A stretch of 64,000 bases of DNA from Cryobacterium shii (GCF_004402595.1 NZ_SOFY01000070.1:1-64000), one strand, 5' to 3'. Shown: positions 1 through 10,036, counted from the first letter of the stretch. Numbers and translations are program-made. The notes: generated by a model not told the origin, from the sequence alone.

Positions 1-4
1 CGGC

Positions 5-65
5 ACGCGGACGGCCGGCGACACGCGGACGGCCGGCGACACGCGGACGGCCGGCGACACGCGGG
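5..65. repeat. 18-bp tandem repeat, at least 3 units
   Basis: Three perfect 18-bp units (ACGCGGACGGCCGGCGAC) at 5-22, 23-40 and 41-58, followed by a partial unit. The array may continue beyond the left edge of the window. A 12-bp palindrome, CGCGGGCCCGCG at 60-71, joins it 11 bases past the stop of the dehydrogenase gene and could help end that transcript. No gene is seen in 1-82. Confidence 0.85.
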
Positions 66-82
66 CCCGCGGCGGCTCCCAG

Positions 83-1162
83 CTACCGGGCGGCGTCGAG
101 GCGCGCGGCCGCCAGACGCTCGGCGGCGGCGAGGGTCGTGATGCCCAGGCCCCGGGCATCCGTGAAGATCTGCGTGACCACGTCGCCGATCGCCTCGACC
201 CGGGCGGCGACCGCGTCGAGGTCGGCGTTCGGCTCGCTCGCCAGCGCGAGGTAGATGACCCCGCCGGCGTTGACGACGAAGTCGGGCGCCCAGAGGATGC
301 CCCGGGCGTCGAGCTGGGCCGCCCCCTCGGGCTGGGCGAGCTGGTTGTTGGCGGCGCCGACGACCCCGAGCACGTTGAGTTCGCCGATCACGCGGGCGTT
401 GAGCACGCCGCCCAGGCCGCAGGGCACGAACAGGTCGGCCGGAACGTGGTGTACCCCGTCCACGGGCACCCAGGTCGCGCCGAGTTCGGCGGCGAAGTCC
501 TGCCGGGCGAGGTTGACGTCGCTGACCGTGAGCCGGGCGCCGGCGGCCGCGAGTCGGGTGGCGAGGCGTCCGCCCACCTGGCCCAGCCCGGCGATGACGA
601 GGTGCCGGCCGGCGACCTCCCGGCTGCCAAACAGCGCCTCGAGGGTGGCGACAATGCTCGCGTACACGCCGGCCGCGGTCGCCTCGGCCGGCTCGCCGAC
701 GCCGCCGCTGGCGACCGGCAGGCCGCAGACGTGGTCGGTGCGCTCCTTGACGACGGCCATCAGCTCGGCGTTCGTGCCGACATCCTCGGCCGTCATGTAG
801 GCGCCGTGCAGGCTCTCGATCGCGTCGCCGAGGTCGAGCATGGCGTCACGCCGCTCGGCGTCGGTGAGTTCCGTGTCCAGCGGCAGGTGGATGACGGACT
901 TCCCGCCCCCGAGGTGCAGCCCGGCGGCCGCGTTCTTCAGCGTCATCGCGGCCGAGAGGCGCAGGGCGTCGGCGACGGCATCCGTCCAGTTCTCGTATTG
1001 CCACATGCGGGCGCCGCCAAGGGCCTGGCCCAGGCGGGTGGAGTGCACGGCCACGGTGATGACGAGGCCCGAGCGGATGCCGGTGGTGATCAGCACGCGT
1101 TCGTGCGTGAACGGGATGCCGATCAGCGCGTCCAGCGAGGGGTTGGGGTGCGTGAGAGTCAT
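83..1162 (-). CDS. Glu/Leu/Phe/Val dehydrogenase family protein (leucine or valine dehydrogenase-like)
   Basis: NAD-dependent oxidative deamination of a branched-chain or aromatic amino acid to its 2-oxo acid in the cytoplasm (family knowledge). The 359-residue product has the family's catalytic region: MTLKNAAAGLHLGGGK carries the two lysines near residues 76 and 88 that match the substrate-binding and catalytic lysines of leucine dehydrogenase. A Rossmann motif, VIAGLGQVGG, lies in the second half, followed by NNQLA and DFVVNAGG. Length matches leucine/valine dehydrogenases (about 360). The ATG at 1162 is chosen because AAGGAGA lies 7-8 bases upstream; the open frame runs about 33 codons further 5' with no homology. 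Substrate choice among Val, Leu and Phe cannot be read from sequence. Confidence 0.9.
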   Translation of the reverse strand: MTLTHPNPSLDALIGIPFTHERVLITTGIRSGLVITVAVHSTRLGQALGGARMWQYENWTDAVADALRLSAAMTLKNAAAGLHLGGGKSVIHLPLDTELTDAERRDAMLDLGDAIESLHGAYMTAEDVGTNAELMAVVKERTDHVCGLPVASGGVGEPAEATAAGVYASIVATLEALFGSREVAGRHLVIAGLGQVGGRLATRLAAAGARLTVSDVNLARQDFAAELGATWVPVDGVHHVPADLFVPCGLGGVLNARVIGELNVLGVVGAANNQLAQPEGAAQLDARGILWAPDFVVNAGGVIYLALASEPNADLDAVAARVEAIGDVVTQIFTDARGLGITTLAAAERLAAARLDAAR

Positions 1163-1311
1163 GGTGGTTCTCCTTGCTGGTCGGCCTTGTGGGCTGGCTG
1201 CGCCGGCGCGATCGTGGCGCGTCGACTGCACCAGAATAGCCGCGCCGCCCGCCCGGTGCACGCCTCCTGCGCCGCGAGCCCGGCTGCCTGCGGCCGCCCT
1301 CCGAAGCCGCC

Positions 1312-2508
1312 TCAGTGCTCCTCCGACGCACCCTTCTGCACGGGAATGGCCGCCGTGAACTCCGCCGCCCGCGCCTTGGCGCTCTCGTCGCCGGAGAACA
1401 GGCCGATCGGAGCGGTGACGGGGTGGGGCGATTTCGGCGCGCGGGCCACGGCCTGGTCACGCGCGGGCTCCCGCCGGAGCTCCATCCGGCCCACGGGCAG
1501 CGCCTCGGGGTTGTGCGTGTTGATCCAGTCGATCAGGTTCTCGCGCACGAGGCAGCGGAGGTCGAACAGGGTGGGGGCGTCGGCGGCGGAGACCAGCACG
1601 CGGACCCGCACGAAGCCGCCCACGGCATCCGTCACCTGGAGCACGACCACGCGGCCGTCCCAGAGTTCGGTCTGCGCGACGATGCGGTCGAGTTCCTCGC
1701 GCATCCCGGCGGGGTCCACGCGCCAGTCGAGGTCGAACTCGACCGCGCCGAGCAGCTCGCTGTTGTGGCGGGTCCAGTTCTGGAAGGGGTTCGTCGTGAA
1801 ATAGGTCGACGGCAGCACCATCCGGCGGTCGTCCCAGATGTGCACGACCACGTAGGTGAGCGTGATCTCCTCGATCTTGCCCCACTCGGTCTCCACAATG
1901 ACCACGTCGTCGACGCGCAGGGCGTTGTTGAAGGCCAGCTGGATGCCGGCGAACACGTTCGCGAGGGTGGACTGCGCCGCAAGGCCGGCGACGACGCTGA
2001 GCAGGCCCGCGGATGCGAACAGGCTCGCCCCCAGGGTGGCGGCGCCGGGGATGCTGAGCAGCACGGCCCCGATCGCGCAGATCACGATCACGACGACGCC
2101 GATACGGCGCAGCATCCGCAGCTGGGTGCGCACGCGCCGGGCGACGCGGTTGTCCCGCACGTCCACGCGGTACCGGGAAGCCGAGAGCTCCTCGAAGAAG
2201 TAGAGCAGCGCGCAGACCAGCCAGGCCGACGCGGCGATGAACAGGGCGCGGAAGATGAAGTCGACCAGCCGCTCGATGTCGGTCGTGGTCTGCAGGAACA
2301 GCGTGTTGACCGACCAGATCGCACCCACGAGCAGCGTCAGGCGGAACGGCACCCGCACGAGCCCGACCAACGTGCGGGCCCAGGTCTTGCGGCGGGCCGC
2401 GACCCGGAACGCGAGGGCCGTGATCCCCGTGACCACGACGGCCCCGACGATCGCGACCGCCAGGGCGATCAGGTAATCCGGTTGGATGAACCCCTCGAGA
2501 TCTGACAC
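1312..2508 (-). CDS. MscS-family mechanosensitive ion channel
   Basis: Small-conductance mechanosensitive channel family, an inner-membrane protein that releases solutes on hypo-osmotic shock (family knowledge). The 398-residue product has several N-terminal hydrophobic segments, then a Gly/Ala-rich pore-like helix (AGLLSVVAGLAAQSTLANVFAG), then the MscS beta domain with RVDDVVIVETEWGKIEEI and the conserved VLPSTYFTTNPFQNW region. The C-terminus is cytoplasmic and charged. GTG at 2508 is preferred because AGGAAGGA lies 6 bases upstream; a GTG at 2544 in the same frame has a weaker site. It is a single gene between the left-end dehydrogenase and purH. Confidence 0.88.
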   Translation of the reverse strand: MSDLEGFIQPDYLIALAVAIVGAVVVTGITALAFRVAARRKTWARTLVGLVRVPFRLTLLVGAIWSVNTLFLQTTTDIERLVDFIFRALFIAASAWLVCALLYFFEELSASRYRVDVRDNRVARRVRTQLRMLRRIGVVVIVICAIGAVLLSIPGAATLGASLFASAGLLSVVAGLAAQSTLANVFAGIQLAFNNALRVDDVVIVETEWGKIEEITLTYVVVHIWDDRRMVLPSTYFTTNPFQNWTRHNSELLGAVEFDLDWRVDPAGMREELDRIVAQTELWDGRVVVLQVTDAVGGFVRVRVLVSAADAPTLFDLRCLVRENLIDWINTHNPEALPVGRMELRREPARDQAVARAPKSPHPVTAPIGLFSGDESAKARAAEFTAAIPVQKGASEEH

Positions 2509-2594
2509 GGCCGTCCTTCCTGCCGTGACGTCGGCTGCGGCCACGGACCCTTCAATGGTGCCAGAGTCCGCCGTGTGGCCAATTCAGGAACGAA

Positions 2595-2649
2595 CGGATG
2601 CCGCGCGATCGACCGCCCGGGATTCCGGGCAGTCGACCGGCGGCATCCG
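2595..2649. terminator. 55-bp near-perfect palindrome downstream of purH
   Basis: Outer arms CGGATGCCGC (2595-2604) and GCGGCATCCG (2640-2649) are exact complements. The inner arms GCCCGG/CCGGGC flank GATT, and the segments between are complementary with one mismatch. It lies 80 bases past the purH stop and before the mscS start, so it may be the purH terminator, although no T-run follows. The rest of 2509-2728 shows nothing else. Confidence 0.6.
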
Positions 2650-2728
2650 CGGATCTCCTGAATCAGCCGCACCGGCACCAGATGAACCCGACACTCGGCG
2701 CCCACAGCCGGCGGGCAGCCCTCTCCGT

Positions 2729-4405
2729 TCAGTGGAAGAAGTGGCGCTCCCCGGTGAAGTACATCGAGACGCCGGCCGCCGTCGCCGCGGCGATGACTTC
2801 CTCGTCGCGCACCGAGCCGCCGGGCTGCACGACCGCGGTGACCCCGGCCTCGAGCAGCACCTGCAGGCCGTCGGCGAACGGGAAGAACGCGTCGGAGGCC
2901 GCGACCGAACCGGCCGCCCGGTCGCCGGCGCGCAGCACGGCGAGGTGGCAGGAGTCGACCCGGTTGACCTGCCCCATTCCGACGCCGACGGATGCCCCGC
3001 CGCGGGCCAGCAGGATGGCGTTCGACTTCACCGAGCGGCAGGCCTTCCAGGCGAACTCGAGGTCCGCGCGGGTGGCGGCGTCGGCCTCGTCGCCGGCGGC
3101 GAGGGTCCACGTCCCGGAGTCGAGGTTCTCGAAGGAGTCCGTCTCCTGCACGAGCAGGCCGCCGGAGATCTGGCGCAGCTCGAGCGAGGAACGCTGGTAG
3201 TCGGCGGGCAGTTCGAGCAGACGGATGTTCTTCTTGGCGCTGAGCAGTTCGAACGCGGCCGGCTCGAACCCGGGGGCCACGAGCACCTCGGTGAAGATCT
3301 GGCTGACCGTCTCGGCCATGGCGAGCGTGACCGTGCGGTTGGCGGCGATGACCCCGCCGAACGCGGAGATCGGGTCGCAGTCGTGGGCGCGCTTGTGGGC
3401 GGAGGCGATCGAGTCCGGCGTCTTCGGGCTGGCGACGGCGATGCCGCAGGGGTTGGCGTGCTTGATGATGGCCACGGCCGGTTCGGCGAAGTCGAAGGCG
3501 GCACGCACGGCGGCGTCCGCGTCGACGTAGTTGTTGTACGACATCTCCTTGCCGTGGCGCTGCACGGCCTGGGCGATGCCCTGGCCGCCGTCGCCGACGT
3601 AGAGGGCGGCGGCCTGGTGCGAGTTCTCGCCGTACCGCAGCACGGCGCTGCGGGTCGCCTCGATCAGGAGGGTGTCCGGGAACGGCATCTCCGCGTCGAG
3701 GGCGTCGCCGATGACGGCGTCGAACTCCTCGAGGATCTCCTCGCCCTGGGCCGCGCTGTCGTCCTGCCACTGGTCGTAGACGTTTTCGGTGAACCAGGCG
3801 GAGACGCTGAGGTCGTAGCCCGCCGTGTGCTCGAACGCGAGCGAGGCCAGTTTCTGGCGCAGTTTCAGCGCGGTGCCGCCCGCAGCGACCGCGGCGATGA
3901 TCTCGTCGTAGTTGTCGGGGTCCACCACGATGGCGACGTTCGCGTGGTTCTTCGCGGCGGCGCGCACGAGGGCCGGGCCGCCGATGTCGATCTGCTCGAT
4001 CACGTCGGCCGGGGACGCCCCGGACTCCACCGTTTCCACGAACGGGTAAAGGTTCACCACGACGAGTTCGAACACGGCGATGCCGAGGTCGGCGAGCTGC
4101 GCCTCATGCGATTCCAGGCGCAGGTCGGCGAGGATGCCGGCATGCACACCCGGGTGCAGGGTCTTCACCCGGCCGTCGAGGGATTCGGGGAATCCGGTGA
4201 CGCTGGAGACATCCGTCACGTCGTGGCCGGCCGCGCGGATCGTCGCCGCGGTCGAACCGGTCGACACGATCTCGACGCCGGTCGCCGCGAGGGCGGCCGC
4301 CAGCTCCACCAGCCCGGTCTTGTCGCTCACCGAGATGAGGGCGCGCCGCACGGGCACGACATCCCGGTCGCGGTACAGGCTCTGGGCGTTGGTGGGACCG
4401 CTCAT
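2729..4405 (-). CDS. purH: bifunctional AICAR formyltransferase / IMP cyclohydrolase PurH
   Basis: Catalyses the last two steps of de novo IMP synthesis: formylation of AICAR with 10-formyl-THF, then ring closure. The 558-residue product starts with the MGS-like IMP cyclohydrolase domain ([57 protein letters not shown], about residues 20-160). The transformylase domain follows with [14 protein letters not shown] and the CD-rich [10 protein letters not shown], and it ends in [11 protein letters not shown], a typical PurH C-terminus. Its ATG overlaps the purN stop by four bases (ATGA), so the two are translationally coupled. Length is slightly above the usual 520-530 because of a short N-terminal extension. 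Confidence 0.97.
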   Translation of the reverse strand: MSGPTNAQSLYRDRDVVPVRRALISVSDKTGLVELAAALAATGVEIVSTGSTAATIRAAGHDVTDVSSVTGFPESLDGRVKTLHPGVHAGILADLRLESHEAQLADLGIAVFELVVVNLYPFVETVESGASPADVIEQIDIGGPALVRAAAKNHANVAIVVDPDNYDEIIAAVAAGGTALKLRQKLASLAFEHTAGYDLSVSAWFTENVYDQWQDDSAAQGEEILEEFDAVIGDALDAEMPFPDTLLIEATRSAVLRYGENSHQAAALYVGDGGQGIAQAVQRHGKEMSYNNYVDADAAVRAAFDFAEPAVAIIKHANPCGIAVASPKTPDSIASAHKRAHDCDPISAFGGVIAANRTVTLAMAETVSQIFTEVLVAPGFEPAAFELLSAKKNIRLLELPADYQRSSLELRQISGGLLVQETDSFENLDSGTWTLAAGDEADAATRADLEFAWKACRSVKSNAILLARGGASVGVGMGQVNRVDSCHLAVLRAGDRAAGSVAASDAFFPFADGLQVLLEAGVTAVVQPGGSVRDEEVIAAATAAGVSMYFTGERHFFH

Positions 4406-4995
4406 ATGTGGGAATGCTCCTTGAGGTCGACGTGTCCGGTGGCGATATCGCGCACCGCCTGCACCAGCAGGCGACGCTCGACGATTTTGATTCGGTCGTG
4501 CAGGGATGCCTCGGTGTCGCCCGGCAGCACCGGCACCCGTTCCTGCGCGATGATCGGTCCGTCGTCGACTCCGGTGTCGACCACGATGAGACTGGCGCCG
4601 GTTTCGGCGACCCCGGCGGCGAGGGCGTCGCGCACGCCGTGGGCCCCGGGGAACTCGGGCAGGTACGCCGGATGCGTGTTGAGCAGGTTCGGGGACAGGG
4701 CCGCCACCACCCGAGGCGGCAGCAGGCGCATGAAGCCGCTGAGCACGACCACGTCCGGCGTCCACTGCCTGATCTGCGCGAGGAGCTCGTCGCCCCAGGC
4801 GTCCCGGGACGGATGCGAGGTGAACGGGACCGTGAAGGAGGAGATGCCGAACTCTTCACCGAGTTCCAGTCCGTCCGCGTCGCGGTCGGCGCCGATGGCC
4901 ACCACCCGCGCGGGGAAGTCGGCGTCCTGGCACGCCTCGAGCAGGGAGCGAAGGTTGGATCCCCCGCCTGAGATCAACACGACCAATGACAGCAC
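4402..4995 (-). CDS. purN: phosphoribosylglycinamide formyltransferase PurN
   Basis: Transfers a formyl group from 10-formyl-THF to GAR, the third step of purine synthesis. The 197-residue product has the N-terminal [14 protein letters not shown] phosphate-binding loop, [10 protein letters not shown], and the active-site stretch [20 protein letters not shown] with the catalytic Asn/His, then [12 protein letters not shown] carrying the catalytic Asp. A GTG start at 4995 fits the beginning of the fold; the ribosome site (GGTAGG) is weak. It lies 92 bp after perM and overlaps purH by 4 bp, the same perM-purN-purH order seen in Mycobacterium. Confidence 0.96.
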   Translation of the reverse strand: MLSLVVLISGGGSNLRSLLEACQDADFPARVVAIGADRDADGLELGEEFGISSFTVPFTSHPSRDAWGDELLAQIRQWTPDVVVLSGFMRLLPPRVVAALSPNLLNTHPAYLPEFPGAHGVRDALAAGVAETGASLIVVDTGVDDGPIIAQERVPVLPGDTEASLHDRIKIVERRLLVQAVRDIATGHVDLKEHSHI

Positions 4996-5087
4996 GGGAC
5001 GAGCCTACCGTTTGACGGGGCCGGCCGGGGCGTGCCGGGGCGGGCCAGTTAGCGGCGGCGGCTGGGCCTGGGCCTGTGGCTGTGGAG

Positions 5088-6437
5088 CTAGCGGGGCGGG
5101 CGGAGGTCCCGGAGTCGACCGAGCAGACGGCCGGCGCTGGTCGCCTCGTTCACGCGGCTCGTCGAGGCACCCGTCGCGGCACCCGTCGACCGGCTGCGCA
5201 CCAGCGCACGGGGCTCGGGGGTCAGCAGCCCGGCGCAGGCCGCGATCCCGACCTCCAGGGCGGCAAAAACGGCGACCAGGAGCGGATTAGGGCCGACCTC
5301 CACGAGCCGGCCGGGTCCGAGGGCGCCACCTGACCACCAGGCCAGCAGCCCGAGCAGGACGCCGGCGACGAGACCGGTGCCGAGGCCCGTGAGCAGCCGC
5401 TGGGCGAGGTGGGGCGCGGCGGCCCCGCGGTGAGGCGTGCGCTGGCGGATGATGACCGCGGCCAGGAAACCGAACACAACCGGCGCGAGCAGACCGAGGA
5501 ACCCGAACGCCAGGCTGCCGTGCGGCAATGCGCCGAAGATCGGCAGCCCCGGTACGGCTCCGAGTGAGGTGCCGATCGGGGACACGCTGCTGCCCGCGCC
5601 CACGGCGATGCCGGGTCCGACCAGCCAGGAGGCCGCCCAGATCACCAGGTTCGGAATCAGGGCCAGCTGGGCCAGGGTGAGCACGATGCCGCCCAGGATG
5701 CCGGCCTGCACCGTCTCGTAGAGGCCGATGATGGTCGCGAAGTTTCCAAGGATCAACACGCACACGACGACGGATGCCACGCCGACGACCCCGGCGGCGG
5801 CGGCGGTCCCGCCCCGCAGCGCTGCCCCGGCGACCGTGCGCACCGTGTCCGGCAGGGTGGCCCGCTGGGCGGCCGGCACCCGGGTCGGCAGCAGTCCGGG
5901 CAGCGCGTCGACGAAGCGGCCGAGGACGCGGCCGGGGAGCCCAGGGTCTGCGCCGAGGAGCACCCCGGCAGCGTAGATCGCCGTGGGCAGGAGGATCCCC
6001 TGCAGCAGGGCGGGGCGGAGGGCATCCGTGCCGGCGGTGGCCGCGAGCAGGATCGTGAACAGCGCGTAGGTGAGCACGGCCGCCGTGGCACCGACCCACC
6101 GGAAGGGCGTCTCCGCGGCCCGCCGGCCGGTGCGGAGGCCGAACGACGCGGCCAGCAGCGCGAACCCGAGCAGGGCGATGGTGATCGGGAACGGGGCGTC
6201 CGCCCCGGGCAGGCCGAGGGCGGCCACGAGGGCCGGGTCGAGTTGCACGGCCAGGTCCACCCCGTTGCCGAGGAGCCAGACGTCGACGGCGGCGCGCCAG
6301 AACACGAGCCCGTCCACGGTGAGGCCGAACTGCGTGGCCCACAGCACGGTCAGCGGGACGGCCGAGATGCCCAACCCGATGGCTACGACAATGAGCGCCT
6401 CGAGTGCGGCAAGCAGGGCTGTCGTTAAGCGTTTCAT
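5088..6437 (-). CDS. PerM-like multi-pass membrane protein (DUF6350)
   Basis: A 449-residue, very hydrophobic protein with many predicted membrane segments (for example LLAALEALIVVAIGLGISAV near the N-terminus) and an Ala/Gly/Leu-rich composition. Sequence type, size and position directly upstream of purN-purH, and downstream of sucCD, match the actinobacterial DUF6350 family. Its Mycobacterium tuberculosis member PerM (Rv0955) has a reported role in cell division. The start MKRLTTALLAALEAL at 6437 was chosen because the upstream in-frame stretch is charged and lies in repeat-adjacent sequence. The family call rests mainly on synteny and topology; the molecular function is not visible in the sequence. 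Confidence 0.75.
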   Translation of the reverse strand: MKRLTTALLAALEALIVVAIGLGISAVPLTVLWATQFGLTVDGLVFWRAAVDVWLLGNGVDLAVQLDPALVAALGLPGADAPFPITIALLGFALLAASFGLRTGRRAAETPFRWVGATAAVLTYALFTILLAATAGTDALRPALLQGILLPTAIYAAGVLLGADPGLPGRVLGRFVDALPGLLPTRVPAAQRATLPDTVRTVAGAALRGGTAAAAGVVGVASVVVCVLILGNFATIIGLYETVQAGILGGIVLTLAQLALIPNLVIWAASWLVGPGIAVGAGSSVSPIGTSLGAVPGLPIFGALPHGSLAFGFLGLLAPVVFGFLAAVIIRQRTPHRGAAAPHLAQRLLTGLGTGLVAGVLLGLLAWWSGGALGPGRLVEVGPNPLLVAVFAALEVGIAACAGLLTPEPRALVRSRSTGAATGASTSRVNEATSAGRLLGRLRDLRPPR

Positions 6438-6496
6438 CCGGTCGGAGCCTACCCTTTCCCCCGCACCGGCTTTCCAGCCCCCGCCGCGCACTCACC

Positions 6497-6573
6497 AATT
6501 CGACGGAAATTTTGCTCCCACAGGCGCCCGGAAGCGGTTTTGGCCCGGTTTCGGGCAAAATCTCCGTCGAATT
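6497..6573. repeat. 77-bp palindromic repeat, copy 1
   Basis: Arms AATTCGACGGAAATTTTGC and GCAAAATCTCCGTCGAATT (one mismatch) enclose a GC-rich middle. It is the same length as the four other copies at 6715, 26347, 45642 and 60688, and has the same CTCACC left flank as copy 2. Confidence 0.93.
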
Positions 6574-6714
6574 CATCAGGCCTCCGGGGCAGATCTGGCT
6601 CCAACACGCGAGCCGGCGGCGACGACGGCGACGACGACGACGCGAGCCTCCGACACGCGCGCCCGCCGCCACGGGAACCGGGGCGGGAACCGGGGCGGGA
6701 ACCGCGCACTCACC

Positions 6715-6791
6715 AATTCGACGGAGATTTTGCTCCCCACAGCCGCCTGGGCGCGGTTTCGGCCCGATTTCGGCAAAATCTCCGTCGAATT
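6715..6791. repeat. 77-bp palindromic repeat, copy 2
   Basis: The most symmetrical copy: arms AATTCGACGGAGATTTTGC (6715-6733) and its exact complement at 6773-6791, a 19-bp perfect inverted repeat around a 39-base middle containing GGCCCGATTTCGG. It lies in direct orientation to copy 1, 141 bp further along. Confidence 0.95.
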
Positions 6792-6859
6792 CGTCAGGGC
6801 ACCGGGGCAGGAGCTGCAGCACGGGCAGGAGCAAGCGCACGAGCCGGGGAGACGAGAAA

Positions 6860-6882
6860 GGGCCCGCCTGGAAGGCGGGCCC
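6860..6882 (-). terminator. rho-independent terminator of sucCD
   Basis: GGGCCCGCC / GGCGGGCCC 9-bp perfect stem with a 5-base loop, 34 bases past the sucD stop. On the minus strand it is followed by a short T/C-rich tail (TTTCTCGTC). Confidence 0.8.
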
Positions 6883-6916
6883 GATCAACGGATTCCGGTG
6901 GGAACCGGCACCGGTG

Positions 6917-7804
6917 CTACAGCGCTGCGAGCACCTCGCGCAGCAGGGTGGCGGTCTCGCTCGGCGTCTTGCCGACCTTGACCCCGGCGGCCTCGAGGGC
7001 CTCCTTCTTGCCCTGGGCGGTTCCGGCTCCGTTGGAGACGATGGCGCCGGCGTGGCCCATGGTCTTGCCCTCGGGGGCGGTGAAGCCGGCGACGTAGCCG
7101 ATCACCGGCTTGGTGACATGGGCCTTGATGTACTCGGCCGCCTTCTCCTCGGCGTCGCCGCCGATCTCGCCGATCATGACGATGGCGAGGGTCTCCGGGT
7201 CAGCCTCGAACGCTTCGAGCGCGTCGATGTGGGTGGTCCCGATGATCGGGTCCCCGCCGATGCCGATCGCGGTGGAGAAGCCCAGGTCGCGCAGTTCGTA
7301 CATCATCTGGTAGGTCAGGGTGCCCGACTTGGAGACGAGGCCGACCGGGCCCTTGCCGGTGATGTTCGCCGGCGTGATGCCGACGAGCGCTTCGCCCGGG
7401 GTGATGATGCCGGGGCAGTTCGGACCGATGATGCGGGTCTTGTTGCCCTTGGCGACGTTGTACGCCCAGAACTCGGCGGAGTCCTGCACGGGGACGCCCT
7501 CGGTGATGATGACGAGCAGCGGGATGCCGGCGTCGATGGCTTCGATCACGGCGTCCTTGGTGAAGGCCGGCGGAACGAACGCGATGGAGACATCCGCGCC
7601 CGTCTTCTCCATGGCCTCGGCGACCGTGCCGAACACGGGCAGTTCGACGTCGCCGTGCACGACCGTGGTGCCGGCCTTGCGGGCGTTGACGCCGCCGACG
7701 ACCTGGGTGCCGGCCTTGAGCATGAGGGCGGTGTGCTTGGTGCCCTCACCGCCCGTGATGCCCTGCACGATGACCTTGGAGTCCTTGTTGAGGAAGATTG
7801 ACAT
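6917..7804 (-). CDS. sucD: succinyl-CoA synthetase (ADP-forming) alpha subunit
   Basis: Alpha subunit of the TCA-cycle enzyme converting succinyl-CoA to succinate with substrate-level phosphorylation. The 295-residue product has the CoA-binding N-terminus ([20 protein letters not shown]), [19 protein letters not shown] and the phosphohistidine region [12 protein letters not shown] followed by [16 protein letters not shown] with the active-site His. The start at 7804 ([15 protein letters not shown]) matches the family N-terminus. It begins 13 bases after the sucC stop and forms one operon with it. Confidence 0.97.
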   Translation of the reverse strand: MSIFLNKDSKVIVQGITGGEGTKHTALMLKAGTQVVGGVNARKAGTTVVHGDVELPVFGTVAEAMEKTGADVSIAFVPPAFTKDAVIEAIDAGIPLLVIITEGVPVQDSAEFWAYNVAKGNKTRIIGPNCPGIITPGEALVGITPANITGKGPVGLVSKSGTLTYQMMYELRDLGFSTAIGIGGDPIIGTTHIDALEAFEADPETLAIVMIGEIGGDAEEKAAEYIKAHVTKPVIGYVAGFTAPEGKTMGHAGAIVSNGAGTAQGKKEALEAAGVKVGKTPSETATLLREVLAAL

Positions 7805-7817
7805 GTTCGAAAATCCC

Positions 7818-8987
7818 TTACTTCGCGGCGTGGGCGAGTTCGGCGGCCTTGTCGGCGCCCTCGTCCATGGTTGCGGCCAGTGTGACGAGCGGATGGTTGG
7901 CCTCGGCGAGGATGCGGCGGCCCTCCTCGACGTTGTTGCCGTCGAGGCGCACGACGAGCGGCTTGTTGGCGGCGCTGCCGAGTTCGGCGAGCGCGCCCAC
8001 GATGCCCTTGGCGACGGCGTCACAGGCGGTGATGCCGCCGAAGACGTTGACGAAGACGGCCTTGACCTGCGGGTCGCCGAGGATGACGTCCAGTCCGGCC
8101 GCCATGACCTCAGCGGATGCTCCGCCTCCGATGTCGAGGAAGTTGGCCGGCTTGACGCCGCCGTGGTTTTCGCCCGCATAGGCGACGACGTCCAGGGTGC
8201 TCATGACGAGCCCGGCGCCGTTGCCGATGATGCCGACTTCGCCGTCGAGCTTGACGTAGTTGAGGTCGTTCTCTTTGGCCTTCGCTTCGAGCGGGTCCGC
8301 AGCGGCCGCGTCCTCGAGGAGGGCGTGCTTCGGGTGGCGGAAGCCGGCGTTCTCATCGATCGTGACCTTGCCGTCGAGCGCGATGATTTCGCCCTCTTCG
8401 GTCAGCACGAGCGGGTTGACCTCGACCAGGGTCGCGTCCTCACCCTTGAACACGGTGTAGAGCTGCACGAAGACCGGTGCGACCTTGTCGACCAGCTCGT
8501 CCGGGAACTTCGCCGCAATAGCGATCTCGCGGGCCGTGGCCAGGTCGATGCCGGCGATCGGGTCGATGGCGGTGTAGGCGAGCGCCTCGGGCTTCTCGAC
8601 CGCGAGGACCTCGATCTCCACGCCACCCTCGTAGCTGGCGAGGGAGAGGTAGGAACGGTTGGTGCGGTCCAGCAGCACGGAGAAGTAGAACTCCTGTGCG
8701 ATGCGCGCTCCGCCGGCAACCATGACCCGGTTGACGGTGTGGCCCTTGATGTCCAGGCCAAGGATCGCGCGACCGGCGGCCTCTGCGTCGTCGGGGGTCT
8801 TCGCGACCTTCACTCCGCCGGCTTTGCCGCGGCCGCCGACCTTCACCTGGGCCTTGACGACGACAACGCCGCCCAGCTTCTCGGCTGCAGCACGCACCTC
8901 CTCCGGAGTGTCCGCGATGATGCCCGGAAGAACCGGGACTCCATACTGTTCAAACAGGTCTCGTGCCTGATATTCGTAAAGATCCAC
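7818..8987 (-). CDS. sucC: succinyl-CoA synthetase (ADP-forming) beta subunit
   Basis: Nucleotide-binding beta subunit of succinyl-CoA synthetase. The 389-residue product starts [22 protein letters not shown], the typical ATP-grasp N-terminus, continues with [43 protein letters not shown] and ends with a CoA-ligase domain (NIFGG-like [13 protein letters not shown]). The GTG start at 8987 has GGAAGAG five bases upstream and gives the usual 388-390 residue length; an in-frame extension of 30 codons to 9077 has no family similarity. It is first gene of the sucCD operon, divergent from the VIT-family gene. Confidence 0.97.
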   Translation of the reverse strand: MDLYEYQARDLFEQYGVPVLPGIIADTPEEVRAAAEKLGGVVVVKAQVKVGGRGKAGGVKVAKTPDDAEAAGRAILGLDIKGHTVNRVMVAGGARIAQEFYFSVLLDRTNRSYLSLASYEGGVEIEVLAVEKPEALAYTAIDPIAGIDLATAREIAIAAKFPDELVDKVAPVFVQLYTVFKGEDATLVEVNPLVLTEEGEIIALDGKVTIDENAGFRHPKHALLEDAAAADPLEAKAKENDLNYVKLDGEVGIIGNGAGLVMSTLDVVAYAGENHGGVKPANFLDIGGGASAEVMAAGLDVILGDPQVKAVFVNVFGGITACDAVAKGIVGALAELGSAANKPLVVRLDGNNVEEGRRILAEANHPLVTLAATMDEGADKAAELAHAAK

Positions 8988-9225
8988 GCTGCTCTTCCAA
9001 TCCGCGTCGAAGCGTTCCTGCAAGGTCTTGAGGGGCAATGGGCACGGATGCCCGCGCCGCAAATAGCTCGACATCAAGACATACGTACCGTTTCAAACTC
9101 TAGCGTCCCACACGGGCATCGCGAACACCGCCCGGCTGGCCGCGCGGGCCGCAGACCGCGCGAAGGCTCAAAAAGCCCGCCGGTTCGTGCTGGCGCTCCG
9201 GGCATCCGACTGGTTGGATGCAGAC

Positions 9226-9936
9226 ATGACTGAACCGGAGCACGGCACCGAACCCCACTCCGCCGACCATGCCTCGCGCCTGAATTGGCTGCGGGCCGGG
9301 GTGCTCGGCGCCAACGACGGCATCGTGTCGGTGGCGGCCCTGGTGGTCGGCGTCGCGGCGGCGACCACGGATGCCGCGGCGATCCTGATCGCGGGCGTCG
9401 CCGCCCTGCTCGCCGGCGCGATCTCGATGGCCCTGGGCGAGTACGTCTCCGTGAGCAGCCAGCGCGACACCGAGCGGGCCCTGATCGCCAAGGAGACCTG
9501 GGAACTCGAGCACATGCCGGATCAGGAGCTCGCCGAGCTGGCGGGCCTGTACCAGGCGAAGGGTCTCAGCACGGATACGGCCCGGCTGGTGGCACTCGAG
9601 CTGACCTCGCACGACGCTCTGGCGGCGCACCTCGAGGTGGAACTGCACATCTCGGCCGAGGAGTTGTCCAACCCCTGGCACGCCGCGTACGCCTCCGCGA
9701 TCGCGTTCACGGTCGGTGCGGTCCTGCCACTGCTGGCGGTGCTGCTGCCGCCGCCGGAATGGCGTCTGCCGGCCACCTTCCTCGCCGTCGCGGTCGCCCT
9801 GGTCATCACCGGCTGGCTGAGCGCGTACCTCGGCGGGAGCCCGAAGTCCCGCGCCATTTCCCGGGTGCTCGTCGGCGGCCTGCTCGCGCTCGGCGTCACC
9901 TGGGCGATCGGCTCCCTGATCGGCACCTCGGTCTGA
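9226..9936 (+). CDS. VIT1/CCC1-family transporter
   Basis: Family of vacuolar iron/manganese transporters; bacterial members are membrane proteins of uncertain metal specificity. The 236-residue product has the signature LNWLRAGVLGANDGIVSVAALVVGVAAA in the first helix pair, then the second helix GAISMALGEYVSVSSQRDTERA, a charged cytoplasmic metal-binding loop (about residues 80-150) and three C-terminal helices. ATG at 9226 is preferred to an upstream ATG at 9187 because homology starts just after it; the ribosome site is weak (GGATG). The stop region contains an imperfect 17-bp duplication (CGGCACCTCGGTCTG twice at 9922-9952). Confidence 0.9.
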   Translation: MTEPEHGTEPHSADHASRLNWLRAGVLGANDGIVSVAALVVGVAAATTDAAAILIAGVAALLAGAISMALGEYVSVSSQRDTERALIAKETWELEHMPDQELAELAGLYQAKGLSTDTARLVALELTSHDALAAHLEVELHISAEELSNPWHAAYASAIAFTVGAVLPLLAVLLPPPEWRLPATFLAVAVALVITGWLSAYLGGSPKSRAISRVLVGGLLALGVTWAIGSLIGTSV

Positions 9937-10036
9937 CCGGCACCTCGGTCTGTTCGACTCCCAGGCCGGCACCGCGGCCTGACCGACGCCCTGGCCGGCC
10001 CCGCGGCCCGATCCACGGCCGCCGTAGGCTGGAGGC

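Larger units (their letters stand above)
6438..6916. other. 479-bp intergenic region with two 77-bp palindromic repeats and the sucD terminator
   Basis: No gene is credible here. The gap between the 5' end of perM and the 3' end of sucD holds two copies of the 77-bp palindromic element (6497-6573 and 6715-6791), a CG-trinucleotide-rich stretch (about 6612-6650), a short GGAACCGGGGC-type repeat (about 6674-6703) and the sucD terminator (6860-6882). Open frames through it are by-products of the high GC and the repeats. Confidence 0.8.

Noticed and set aside
2486-5290. A 934-codon plus-strand open frame
   Set aside because: It mirrors the codon pattern of purH and purN on the minus strand, has no recognisable domain and no ribosome site.
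6438-6916. tRNA or small structured RNA gene in the perM-sucD gap
   Set aside because: No cloverleaf with a GTTCRA T-arm was found; the structure present is the palindromic repeats and a terminator.
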